Shown: one piece after another, positions 34,934-45,500 of the stretch
Layout of the letters: each line of letters opens with the position of its first letter
How positions within the stretch are numbered: position 1 is the first letter of the stretch
DNA from: Salvia splendens
Taxonomy: Eukaryota > Streptophyta > Magnoliopsida > Lamiales > Lamiaceae
Assembly (NCBI RefSeq): GCF_004379255.2
Contig: NC_056045.1
Span: 11,125,593-11,189,592 of the forward strand
DNA: 64,000 nt
Direction of reading: 5' to 3'
Translations under genes and position numbers: made by a program
The notes under the pieces: model-generated
Database searches by the model: none
What the model saw: only the letters and a program-made list of their open reading frames with translations
What the model was told of the DNA's origin: nothing

Positions 34934-36589
34934 CCAAATGACATCCCCAATTTGGGAAATCACCGACACCTGCTTCCCCTCTCACGCCTCCTCCAGCGAA
35001 AACGCCGATTGAGGGGAAACGCGTCGCCTTTCTTCCTCTGGTTCTTTCTCAATTCTGAATCTGTAAATTTTCTTTTTCTAGATCGAAGCAGCGCTTCCGT
35101 CCGTCCTCGTCTCCTTCTCCGGCGAAATCGCGTTGCAGTCGGCTCGCTCTCCACCGATCATTGCCACCGGCGTCGAGTTCTTTCTCCCTACGAGGTTGCC
35201 GACAGAGAAGGCGTCGCCCCCTGCCTCCCTGCGAAGTTACCGATAGGAAGGAGGCGTCGCCTCCCTTCCACGGCTTCGATACCGACCGCCGCTGCCCCCA
35301 TCGCATCAGCGTTCGCCCGTCGCCGGTCCGCCCGCCGTTCACGCGGCCTCCGTCGTCGCTGCTGCTCAGGCAGCGCCGCCTCCTCTGGCGATTAAGCTGA
35401 GTCCCCCTTCCCTTTACCCCCCTTAATTTCTGTAAATTATTCCGTGAGTTGTGGAGTTCTCTATTGAAGATGTCTTTGGAATGAGGCATTGCTGATCTTG
35501 GTGCCTTACTACAGAAAGCTAATTGTTTTGGTATTTGCTCACTGTGAAGGGGTTTTACAAGTTGTTTGCTACTGTCATTGTTGAGATTTTACCTATATGA
35601 TGCTTGCTTCTTGCTATTGATGTGGAGATCCTATTGAAATCCTAAGTTCTCGGCTACTAATTTGCTTGTTCTAATTAATGCAAGAATTGGTTCCGGGGGA
35701 ATTACCTCAGCTTGATGAACCTTGTTCTGCCCTCTTACTGTCACTGCCTCGCGCTGCCCGTTCCTCCCTCCGTCGCACTCCACGCCTGAAAATCTTGGGC
35801 CGAAAGAGTGGAGGGAAGGGCGATGGCTGTATTTATAGGCTAAATTCTTTGGCTTCTTGTGGCAGATTTTTGAGCATTGGTGCTTCTATTTTCGGCTAGG
35901 GGCTTAGCTCCCTTTTGAGCTTTGTAACTAGGGTGATCATGCTAGATTGGTGTAAGTTTGGGGCTGCCATTATTGGCTGGTATCTCAGCCTCGGTTGAGG
36001 AGGAGGAGAGTACTTTGTTGCCTCAAAAAGGTCTTAGTGATGAGCTCATTCCTTGCCCTTTTTTGTTCTTTCCCTTTCTTGGAGGATTGGTGATGTATTG
36101 CCTAGATCCCACACTTACTATCTTGAAAGAGCCTCCAACCTTGAGTCCTTGTGAGACCTATTTCTAACACCCTTTTTGGTGCTTCACTTGTAGGTACATG
36201 GCTGTCCAAGCTTGGTGTTTTATGGAGCAACAATCGAGAGAGGAGGAATGAGAGGAAGAGAGAAAGAGACCTCACTCTTGGAGCTCTTTGTTTTCTATAC
36301 TACTTTAGTTATTTCCAAGATTGTATTGTCTTTTTCATGTACTATTGATCATGTAATTGCATCTCCACATTGAAATTTGTATTTCCAAATTGTACTTTTA
36401 AATAAAAGCATATCTCATACTTTTATCCTTGAATGCATTTCCTTGCAACTCGTTGTTTTTAATACAAAACTTGATTTTTCCCAACGTCGGAAAATACAAC
36501 GAAAATTCTACTCCCTCTAAAAGAGAATTAGGCGAGATAATGAATTCAATTTATCCATAACAAAAGGAAAGAAATTCTGGGGTGTCACA
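33307..36589 (-). mobile_element. Solo LTR of a gypsy element, 3283 bp, with target duplication
   Basis: On the minus strand it starts TGTGACACCCCAG and ends CAGTACGGTCGTGACA. A perfect 5-bp target duplication, tcgat, flanks it (33302-33306 and 36590-36594). The minus strand has a TATA motif at about 35830-35839, and the block gtactcagccctgcatg shared with the gypsy LTR at 25217-28018. No internal retrotransposon genes and no second LTR are present, so recombination between LTRs most likely left a single one. A (CAT)n run lies at 34891-34932. A GC-rich block at 34950-35400 looks unlike the rest of the LTR. Confidence 0.82.
34891..34932. repeat. (ATC)n microsatellite
   Basis: Fourteen uninterrupted trinucleotide units inside the solo LTR. 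Confidence 0.95.
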
Positions 36590-36825
36590 TCGATCACCAT
36601 GTCCAATTTGGTCAAATGCATTCATCCCAACATCTGTATATAGCATCCGCAATAGCGGACTAGCCGCCGCCCTAACCGCTTGCTAGTCCGCTATTGCGGA
36701 TGCTCTATACAGATGTTGGGATGGATGACTTTGTCCAAATTGAATATAGTGATCGAATTGGTCAAAATAGTTAATGTAAAAAATCTGCATTATCCAAAAA
36801 AGAAACACTAGTAGTATTTTACTAA

Positions 36826-38616
36826 GTCCTAATATCCAAATAAAATATAAAAAAATATGCAAAGAACAAGATGGGACTAGGCCAAATAAATGAAGGGTCA
36901 TCATATAATACAGTCTTATATATCCATGTAAACTGTAAAAATCCTTTTCAGTAAATAAATCTAAAATAACGATACTGACCCATGAAATAAAGAAAATCAA
37001 TCATTTTCAGTAAATAAATTCAAAATAGCGATACTGACCCATGAAATAAAGAAAACCTAAAATAAAAATAACTAACTTGAGGTGGCGAACGCATTGGAGA
37101 CGGCGGAGCAACTCTATTCGAAACATGGAGAAATGAAAACATTGTGAGTGGCGTAGCAAATACTGATATTGTGGAGACAATATAGATAAATAACTTACCA
37201 AGCAACCGACGCTAAAAGATCTTGAAGAAGAGTGAGTAAAGTTTAAAAATGAGAAGATTTGGAGACGATCAAGAGAGTATAAATAGCCGCATTAAATAAA
37301 TTAGATTTGGAGTGTTTGTAGTCTTCATGATGAAAGTAAAGAAGAGAATACAAAAACAATATTGCTTCACCGAAATAGGCAAGCTTGGGTTGCGCAATAT
37401 GAAGAGAAACAAACATTTAGTTGGAACGAGGAGATTTCCTTGACTGAAATTTTAAGTGCAAACGACAACAAAAATATTGTCTAAAGTATATGCCACCTTC
37501 TCATGTCAATCTCATGTTATGTCAATCATTTCCTACCCATCAACCACCATTTTAGCATCAAATTAATGTAGTAGTGATTTTTGACACTAAATCATCATGC
37601 ATGAAACACGAATATTTATAATAATCTAAATTAGGGTTGGGTCGATACGGTATATTGTATCGTTATCGTATCGAAAATATCGATATGAAAAAATTTCACA
37701 TTGTTACTGTATCAAAAGTTTCGATATATCGAATTTCGGTATATCGAAATTTCCATATGGATAATATCTATACCGTTACTGAATCGATATTTCGGTATAT
37801 CATACCGAACTTCGGTACGATATACCGGAATTTTATACCATTTCGAATGCATGTATACCGAAAAATATAATTTCAAAGCTGAAAAATAAAACCAAAATTA
37901 ATATAATTTCAACACAATGGAATAAACATTGTTCACATCCTCATACGTGTTATTATTATAAACAGTATGCATCGATAACTCAATACGTATTTTACTTATT
38001 ATATTACTATAAGGCATTTTTACTTTGTTTACAATTTATTATAAAATATTAATTTAATATAAATTAAATGATCTAAAGATTAATTTTACTTTGTTAATAA
38101 GATCATTTTAAAGTCTTTATGGACTATTAATTAGTGAGACTATTATTAATATTGTGTTACCCAATTTTGATCCAATTAATTATTTTTATAATAAATTTTT
38201 AATTATTTTAAAAATAATAATCACTCTCAAACCCCTAATTTCCTTCCCAATAACAAAATCAAAACATTCGTTATCTCCAAATCCAATTCAAATTCAAGCA
38301 AATTTGAATGAATATGTCATTTGTTTATGAACCATGAAAGTATTAAGTTACAGATCGGACTTATCTAGGGCTGGGTAAATATACCGAATAAATGGTATAT
38401 CAATCGTATCATATAAAAAAATATTGAATTTTCGGTATACCGAAAGTTTCGGTACGATACAATATTGTATCGTAAGTTTTCGATACAATAACAATATGGA
38501 TTTTATCATACCGTGGTATACCGCTTTATATCGAACTTCTCCGGACCAACAAAATTTTTTCAACCGCAAATTATTATCTTAATTGAAAAACATAATAAAA
38601 TCATTTGTCTATTTAA
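36826..38616. other. Intergenic region with two cggtatatcg-rich repeats
   Basis: No gene. Two related blocks start tagggttgggtcgatacgg (about 37631-37880) and tagggctgggtaaatatacc (about 38367-38545). They contain many cggtatatcg/cgatataccg words in both orientations. Such tagggctggg starts are common in hAT-like plant MITEs; I infer this family only from the start sequence. 36960-37050 has a 42-bp direct repeat around cgatactgacccatgaaataa. Confidence 0.5.
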
Positions 38617-38820
38617 TACCCCCTCCGTCTCATAGTAGATGTCACACTTTCTTTTTTAGTTTGTCCCCCGAAAGATGTCATATTTTCTCTTTTAGAAAAA
38701 GTTCATTCTCACATCAATTATAAAATTATATTTTCTCTCACCACTTAACACACAAAATAGCATCTTCTAAAATTCTGTGCCATTTCCCAAGTGTGACATC
38801 TACTATGGAAGGAGGGAGTA
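38617..38820. mobile_element. Stowaway-like MITE
   Basis: Ends taccccctccgtctcatagt and actatggaaggagggagta. Both ends also carry agatgtcaca/tgtgacatct. 204 bp. Confidence 0.8.
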
Positions 38821-38877
38821 CTAAAAACTATGTTAAAATTACAATTGTTTCTGACATTATCATATGATTCACAATTA

Positions 38878-40780
38878 GAGCATCCACAGTGGGGCGGGCA
38901 TTCCGGCGGACATCCTGATGGAATTCCCAAAAACACCTCATGCCACGTCATAAGGACATCCCACTGCACAATGACGGAGATCCCCAAGGACATCCACAAT
39001 AATAAAAATTCACAAATTCACCAAATTAAACAATTTATGAAATTAAAATTTCGACACGAATACGGACGGAGAACGTGCAATGATAATTTCATTAAATAAA
39101 AAAAATAAAAAAAGTATATTTCAACAAAAAAAGTCTAAACAAATTACATTATAAATATCAACGACGACCCCTCCTCGTCCATAGCTCTTCAATTATATCG
39201 TTCTGGAGTCGAATATGGGCTTGTCGTTGGCGCATATCGGCAAATGCACGGACTCGATCGGTCTTGTCATGGGGTATCCCCATACGTACATTGGTGGTGG
39301 CCACGCCGTGGCTTGGACCGGCAACATCAACACCATCATTGGCCCAATCTGTCAGTGCTGGACCTTCATCTTCAACAATCATGTTGTGCATGATAATACA
39401 TGTGTACATGATATCAACGATGCTGTCAATATACCACAACCGTGATGGAACCTTCACTGCCGCCCATCGCGCCTGGAGCACACCAAATGCCCGCTCCACA
39501 TCCTTGCGCGCTGCCTCCTGACGACCTGCAAAATAGATCTTATTTTCGTCTGTTGCGCATATAATCGTCTTCATAAAGACGGGCCACATAGGGTATATCT
39601 CATCCGCCAAATAATAGCTCATATTGTGCTGGTTTCCGTTGGCGACGAACTGACGGTGGGACCAACGCCCATGCACTGGTCGTTGAAAAAGGGCGACGAC
39701 TGGAGGACGTTGATGTCGTTGTTCGACCCGGCTACTCCAAAATATGCATGCCAAATCCACAGCCGGTAGTCAGCTACCGCTTCAAGGATCATCGTGAGAT
39801 TCTTGCCCTTGAAACCGGTAGTGAACACCCCTTTCCAAACGGCGGGGTAGTTCTTCCACTCCCAATGCATACAATCTATGCTGCACAACATTCCCGGAAA
39901 CCGTACTTACTCCCGTGCATATCCATCAGAGCCTGGCTATCTTGGGGGTAGGCTTCCGAAGATACCTATCCCCGAATATCTCCCTAACTCCCTCACAAAA
40001 ATACTTCAGACATTCGCGAGCAGTCGTCTCGCCGATGTGGAGGTACTCATCGAACATGTCGGCCGCACTTCCGTATGCCAACTGCTTGATTGTTGCAGTG
40101 CACTTATGTATGGGCATGTGGTCGGGTTTACCAACCGCATCCTCCCTCATCCTGAAATACTCGTATCGACGCTCTAAAGTGCCCACGATACGCAGAAATA
40201 GCGGACGATGCATCCTAAAACGTCTCCGGAACATGTTTTCCCCAAACCGCGGCTCCAGAGCGAAGTAGTCCTCATACAACCGACAGTGTGCAGTGATGTA
40301 GTCCCGGGGTACTATAGTTCGACGATGGATGGGTCGAGGTACCGCCGGCTGCTACTGCTGCTGCAAGGCCGCTTGTATCGCGCTATTTATCTCCCTGGAC
40401 GTAAGGGCCCGCAACTGTTCTTTAATTCGCCGGCGTACGTCATCAGCACCCCCACCACTACCACCTGCACGCACCACTAGCCATTTTGGATATATAAAAA
40501 AACGTAGAGAGAGAGAAACTCGTTAAAACAAGTGGTGCAAATGAAATGAAGTTCATCGAGTTGTATATATAGAGTTTTTTTTTTAAATTAAAAATCGAGA
40601 CGTCCGCCGGGAACCCGCAATGGCGGACGTCACGACGGACGTCGCCGGAAAGCCGCGGATCTGCGGTGTCCGCAGCGGACATCTGCATCCGTCCTTCCCA
40701 CGCCTAATGGCGGACGTCCCACGCGGACATCCGATATGCCGGTCCGATGTCCGCTGGGACGCCCGCCACTGCAGATGTTC
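38878..40780 (-). mobile_element. PIF/Harbinger transposon, frameshifted
   Basis: The left end gagcatccacagtggggcgg follows TTA. The right end, read inverted, is gaacatctgcagtggcgggc. About 1.9 kb, with a transposase relic on the minus strand and no ORF1. GC-rich words ggacgtccgc recur near 40600-40760, as in sub-terminal repeats. The right target site is obscured by the neighbouring MULE-type MITE. Confidence 0.7.
39158..40484 (-). pseudogene. Harbinger transposase relic with frameshifts and a stop
   Basis: Read on the minus strand from an ATG at 40484. The N-terminal Gln/Gly-rich part is out of frame with its ATG and holds a stop within a glutamine run. From 40279 a frame encodes the N-terminal domain (RYEYFRMREDAVGK...KCTATIKQLAYG). 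A shift before 39891 leads to the first catalytic Asp (CSIDCMHWEWKN) and NNDINVL with the second Asp. Another shift near 39660 leads to the third acidic residue (KDVERAFGVLQARW) and the C-terminus, ending at 39158. With at least three lesions it is older than the broken copy at 14400-15755 and belongs to a different subfamily by sequence. Confidence 0.88.
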
Positions 40781-40794
40781 GCATCTTTGCGGAA

Positions 40795-41688
40795 GGGTGA
40801 TGCTAAATGGCCATAATATGGCTAGCCATAAAACTAAAAAAATAATAAAATATTGTACAATTAATGCTAAATCAATGAAGTTAGTGCATCTAAGAAGTAT
40901 CAATATTCTAAAGACTAATTTACCCTTAAATATACAATACTCCATCTTAATATTGTTTTTGTATTTTCATATAAAAATGCATTTGTATCTAACTAACAAT
41001 CTGATAATTCGGACTTCAAACTCAATTCTCCATTTTCGACTTATACCAGAAAATTATTATAAACATGCTTTTAGGTTTATAATTAATATTATGCTCCTAT
41101 ACCTTCATTTCATTTAATATTGCGAGATTATATCTGGAATTATAGAATAAGCTAGGACCTTTATTTAATTAGTTGGTATATAATTGAAGGAGTAATAAAT
41201 AAGAGCAATTAATTAGTGAGTAGAATATATTATCCACACTTTACCCTTGCTAACACGCAGACGCAGGAGTTTCAAGTGTAATTTTGGCTAGCTGAACCCA
41301 AAACCACAATGGTCCACCTCTTTATTTGCTTTTACTTAATTATTGAAGGTTAATTACCGTATTCTAATTTATACAAATATTATAACATAATTTATAAATT
41401 ATTTCAATTTTAAACGGTATTGTGAAGTGCCTAAAAATAAATAAATTAGGCTAACAATGGTTAAACTTATGCCGTCAAATCCCCACTCGGACCCATTCCC
41501 CACACACCAATTCCCATTACTCAAACTCCATTGAAGAATTTAATACTCCATTAATTTTATTAGTAAAGGGTTATTTTATAAAGGCACATGAACAATAAAT
41601 AGACTTATTAATTTATTAATTGTTTGTTATGTATATTGATCAAAATATCCTATTATGGCCGGCCATAATGTGGCAGATAGCATTTCCC
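40795..41688. mobile_element. Mutator-like MITE with 9-bp target duplication
   Basis: Ends pair over about 37 bp: gggtgatgctaaatggcca at the left and tggcagatagcatttccc at the right; both contain ggcc/ataatatgg or ccggccataa words. The flanks are tttgcggaa (40786-40794) and tttgcgaaa (41689-41697), matching at 8 of 9, as expected for Mutator-type insertion. 894 bp, no transposase. Confidence 0.75.
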
Positions 41689-41697
41689 TTTGCGAAA

Positions 41698-42523
41698 ATC
41701 GTGACCACCAGAAAATTCAATATCCATACGTCAGCTTCCATTGACCGAAAATAACAAAATAAACTTACTACATAAGTTTGAAAGTCATTTTATTTAAAAT
41801 TTTAATCAAATACTGTGATTGTACTCTACTTTTTTTTTTAAAAAAACTTTTGGTTTCTTCTTCATACACTGTGGAGTGTTATTTTTTCACAACTTTTACT
41901 GCTTCAGTAAAATAATCTTAATAGTGTATAAGATATGCAAAATTGTTAAAAGTAAAATAAAAAAGTCATTGATTTATACTCAAGCAAGTTTTAAAATCGC
42001 AGACCCTCCCCCATTCCATTTTTAAATTTTTGATGATAAGCTAATTTAATGGAATTCGGAGGGAATAAATTCGAGAATAAAAAAGGAAAAAACACTGTAC
42101 TATCTTTATCCGTTAATTTCCGAAGAAAATAAAAATCATATTTTTCCAGGCAGAAAATAAGCCTGATGTCGCCATCACTTTAGCAACAAGGCGTCTTCTT
42201 CCTCATTACTCCTCTTGGCATCTCAAGACTGTCAGTTTTTCCGTTACTCCAAAACACACACAACACGTTCGCCAAAATTCCCCAACCAAAAAATTCGATA
42301 GAAGAATCCAAAAATTCCGCCAACCACCGCCACCACAGCTCGCAACAGCTCCGCCTTGCTCCGCCGCCACGTGGCCGGAGAATCCGAATTCGAACCGCAT
42401 TGTTGATTGTTTTTTAATGCGTCATTTAGTTCGAGCAGGCGCATCGAATTCGAATCGTGTTCGGGAATTCGGTTCTGCTATTTTTTAATCGTCGAGGCGA
42501 GGGGATGGCTATTTAATGCCAAG
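41698..42523. other. Upstream region of the 5'-nucleotidase gene
   Basis: 41698-42120 is AT-rich without recognisable elements. 42150-42520 becomes richer in GC and CT words, typical of a plant promoter or 5' leader. Upstream ATGs exist (for example 42417 and 42505), so the start codon at 42524 is not the first ATG. Confidence 0.4.
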
Positions 42524-45500
42524 ATGCGTATCGCTAGAGGACGCTCATTTTCATTTTGCGTCTCGTTGTTTTCTGCTCCTTCCTCCCCCGGGATTTTGCA
42601 TTTTCATTCGCCTAGGTTTTCTTCTTCGATCTCCGATCGGTTTCCGAGTAGAAGGAAGGTCTTTCGCAGCAGAGGTTTGTGTTAGCTCGATTGATTGTGT
42701 ACGTGAGCATTCCTCTTTTTCTTTTTACTTGTTGGAGTATGTGTTTTAAGAAGGACTGTAACTCATTCAAGTTGGAAAAACACTTTCTTATTTTTTTTTT
42801 TTTCTGGTTTATGGATCAAATTCTGCTTTGGAAGCTACCTACTCTTTTAATTTCGACGCGCATGCTTCATTCCTTAGAGAAATCAATGATTAATTGGTAC
42901 ATTATTTTGTTTCTTCTTTCACACCTCCATTGATTGATGTTGAAGGATTTATGCTGAAATAAAAAAGGAAGAAAAGAATTCGAGAAAATTGTGAAATTCA
43001 TTGCTCTTTTTAACCGAGTCAGTGTGTCGCAGCGCTTTATTTTCGTGAACTTTTTGATGTCTTTACTTTCCAACCGAATCATCTTGTTTCTCATAGACAT
43101 AATGAATGGTGGTTCCTATTAGTCTAAATGCATTAAGGACATGATTTTTTCCAGAAGTTTGGGGCATAGGGAAGCCTGGGGTGATGCCTCCTTAGACATA
43201 AGGTAGGGAAGGCCTTGGATGAGGAATATGTATCATTTTGAAGAATAGGATAATTTTGGAAAACTAAGGATTGGTCAGCCATGTAATGTCGTTTGCAAAA
43301 GGAAAATAGTATTAAGTGCATGACTGCCTTTTGGGTTCTGAAATTCATGCATGGAGGGTGGGAAATGAATATGTATGGTGATGTTATTTGGATGGGCTAA
43401 TGAATTGTGTATAGATGCAAGTTGCCAAGCATTGATCCCTGATCTTGGGGTTTGGAAAGCTCATCTGTTGGGTTTAATTATGATGAGTTTGGGCACTGGT
43501 TAGGGGGTGGGTTTCGGTAAGTAACTTGAAGGGTCTTGTCACATTATGTCAGTTGATATAATTGAGAGCATAACTTTGACAGATAACTGCAAGGAGTAGT
43601 GAGTATTTTTAAATTTAGGTTTTAGCTTACAACACTTAGAGATACCCCTTATGCATGAAATCTTCTCTAGATGATTCCATATTGCATTTCATGTCATTCG
43701 TCGTACTTATTAAATTGAACGTTTGATTCTATTGCTAACCTAACATATAGCTGCCAGTGGGTGTTTTATTTGTCAACCATAAAATCAAAGTACTCACTTC
43801 CTATCCTCAAAAGAATTCCATTTCTTACTAATTAATGCTTATCTCATTTGCCTGTAGATGTTGTTCAAATTCTTGGTTCTTGTAAAGTTTTATTGCCTTA
43901 CTGATATTGATCACCCACGTTGAAAGGCTACCAATAATGGAAAATGTGTATTGAACATATGGCGGTACATTTGTCCAATGTGAAATTCTTGGTTGATTGT
44001 TGTATCATATACTACCTCTGGCCACAAAAAATAGACTAGTTTTACCATTTGAGCTGTCCACCAAAATTAGACCAATTCCCCTCCCCCCCCCAGTTTTAAT
44101 ATGAAGTAACTTAGCAACATATACTATTATAGGGCATTTAACTGAATTTATAGAGCTGGCCTGCTTTGTCCAAATTTAATTTCCAGAGTGCATATAAAGT
44201 GGTATGGATGATAAATATCTGTTTGAATGCAAATAATTATAGTATACTTGTCTTTTCTTGCACAGAGGAGTCAAGTGATAACCAGCTTTATAAAAGTAAT
44301 ACTATGGACAGCAAAATAATGCAGTTTGAGAGGACTAACAGCAATGTGGATGATAAGCACCCTTGTGTGTGGTCTTCTCCTGAAGGAGGACAAATGATTG
44401 ACATAGGAAAGCAGATCTTTTGCAATAGATCTCTAAACATGCGTAGTATAGTTGCTGTCGGATTTGATATGGATTATACGTTGGCGCAGTATAAACCAGA
44501 GACATTCGAATCACTTGCCTATGAGGGCACAGTAAAAAAGCTAGTTCATGATTTGGGATACCCAGCTGAGGTTAGTATTTTCCTACTGTAACTGAGCTTG
44601 CACTTAGCTTATCTCAAGTTGTGGGAAAATGGAAAGTAATTTATTTGAGTAATGTTATTTATAGAATAAAATGTAAGCCTATCTTGCTAAAATTGCGATT
44701 TATTTTCCAGTCCTCCAGTTTCAGTCTCCAGAATCCATACTTGCTGAGTAATATAAATAATGTATATGAAAGACTTAGTATGTATGATAATAGTGTTATT
44801 CCTACTTATATTTTGGACTTGAGAATCTTTAGCATTTTAACTCAATTTGCTTGTGTAGTTGCTTGGTTGGTCATTTGATTGGACTTACATGGTCAGAGGG
44901 CTAGTCCTAGATAAAAAGAGAGGCAATATACTGAAGGTATGTGTTTCTTAGTTGCACATTTCATAAGATTCCAAAGGTGGTACTGAAATTCTTCTGTAGT
45001 GAACTCTATTCTAATTTGATTCTTGTTTTTATGTATTTATGAAATTGTTTGTCTCGTTCTGCGTTAGATGGACAGGCATAAGTATGTCAAAGTAGCTTAT
45101 CACGGATTTAGAGAGCTATCAAAGGAAGAGAAAGTTGCTACATATGGGAGTACACTAATCCGTGATGCATTTGATGAACCTGAATATGCTTTAATTGATA
45201 CCCTTTTCTCTCTGGCTGAAGCTTACTTATTTGCACAACTTGTTGACTTTAAAGACAACAACCAGGGAAAAATCCCCGCAGAGTAAGAGACCTACAACAC
45301 ACTTCTGTTTTAATGCATTATCTACTGTAGTTAGTCAGTCCCCTTACTTTTGACCATATGATGCTGTAACAAATTCGAGCAATGCTGTGAAGTTCATCCA
45401 ACTTCTGAAGAAGTCTCATATTCACAATACATGTACTTTTGGATGAATCTGGGCATCCTAATATCATTTTTTATCTTTGAACAACAGTGAAATTTTATAA

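Larger units (their letters stand above)
32980..36825. repeat. Large fold-back (palindrome), left arm split by two later insertions
   Basis: The right arm runs 36682-36825. Its complement is found in three left-arm pieces: 32980-32993, 33246-33306 and 36590-36664. They are separated by a Stowaway MITE (32992-33247) and a solo LTR (33307-36589). The centre is a 17-base loop (36665-36681) between gcaatagcggactagc and gctagtccgctattgc. Matching words outward include catcccaacatctgtata, accaattcgat and ttagtaaaatacta. Without the insertions the arms would be about 145 bp each. Confidence 0.85.

Noticed and set aside
34952..35489. Arg-rich frames of about 146 codons on both strands in the solo LTR
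   Set aside because: Low-complexity translations of a GC-rich block, with no recognisable domain on either strand; treated as possible captured non-coding sequence only.
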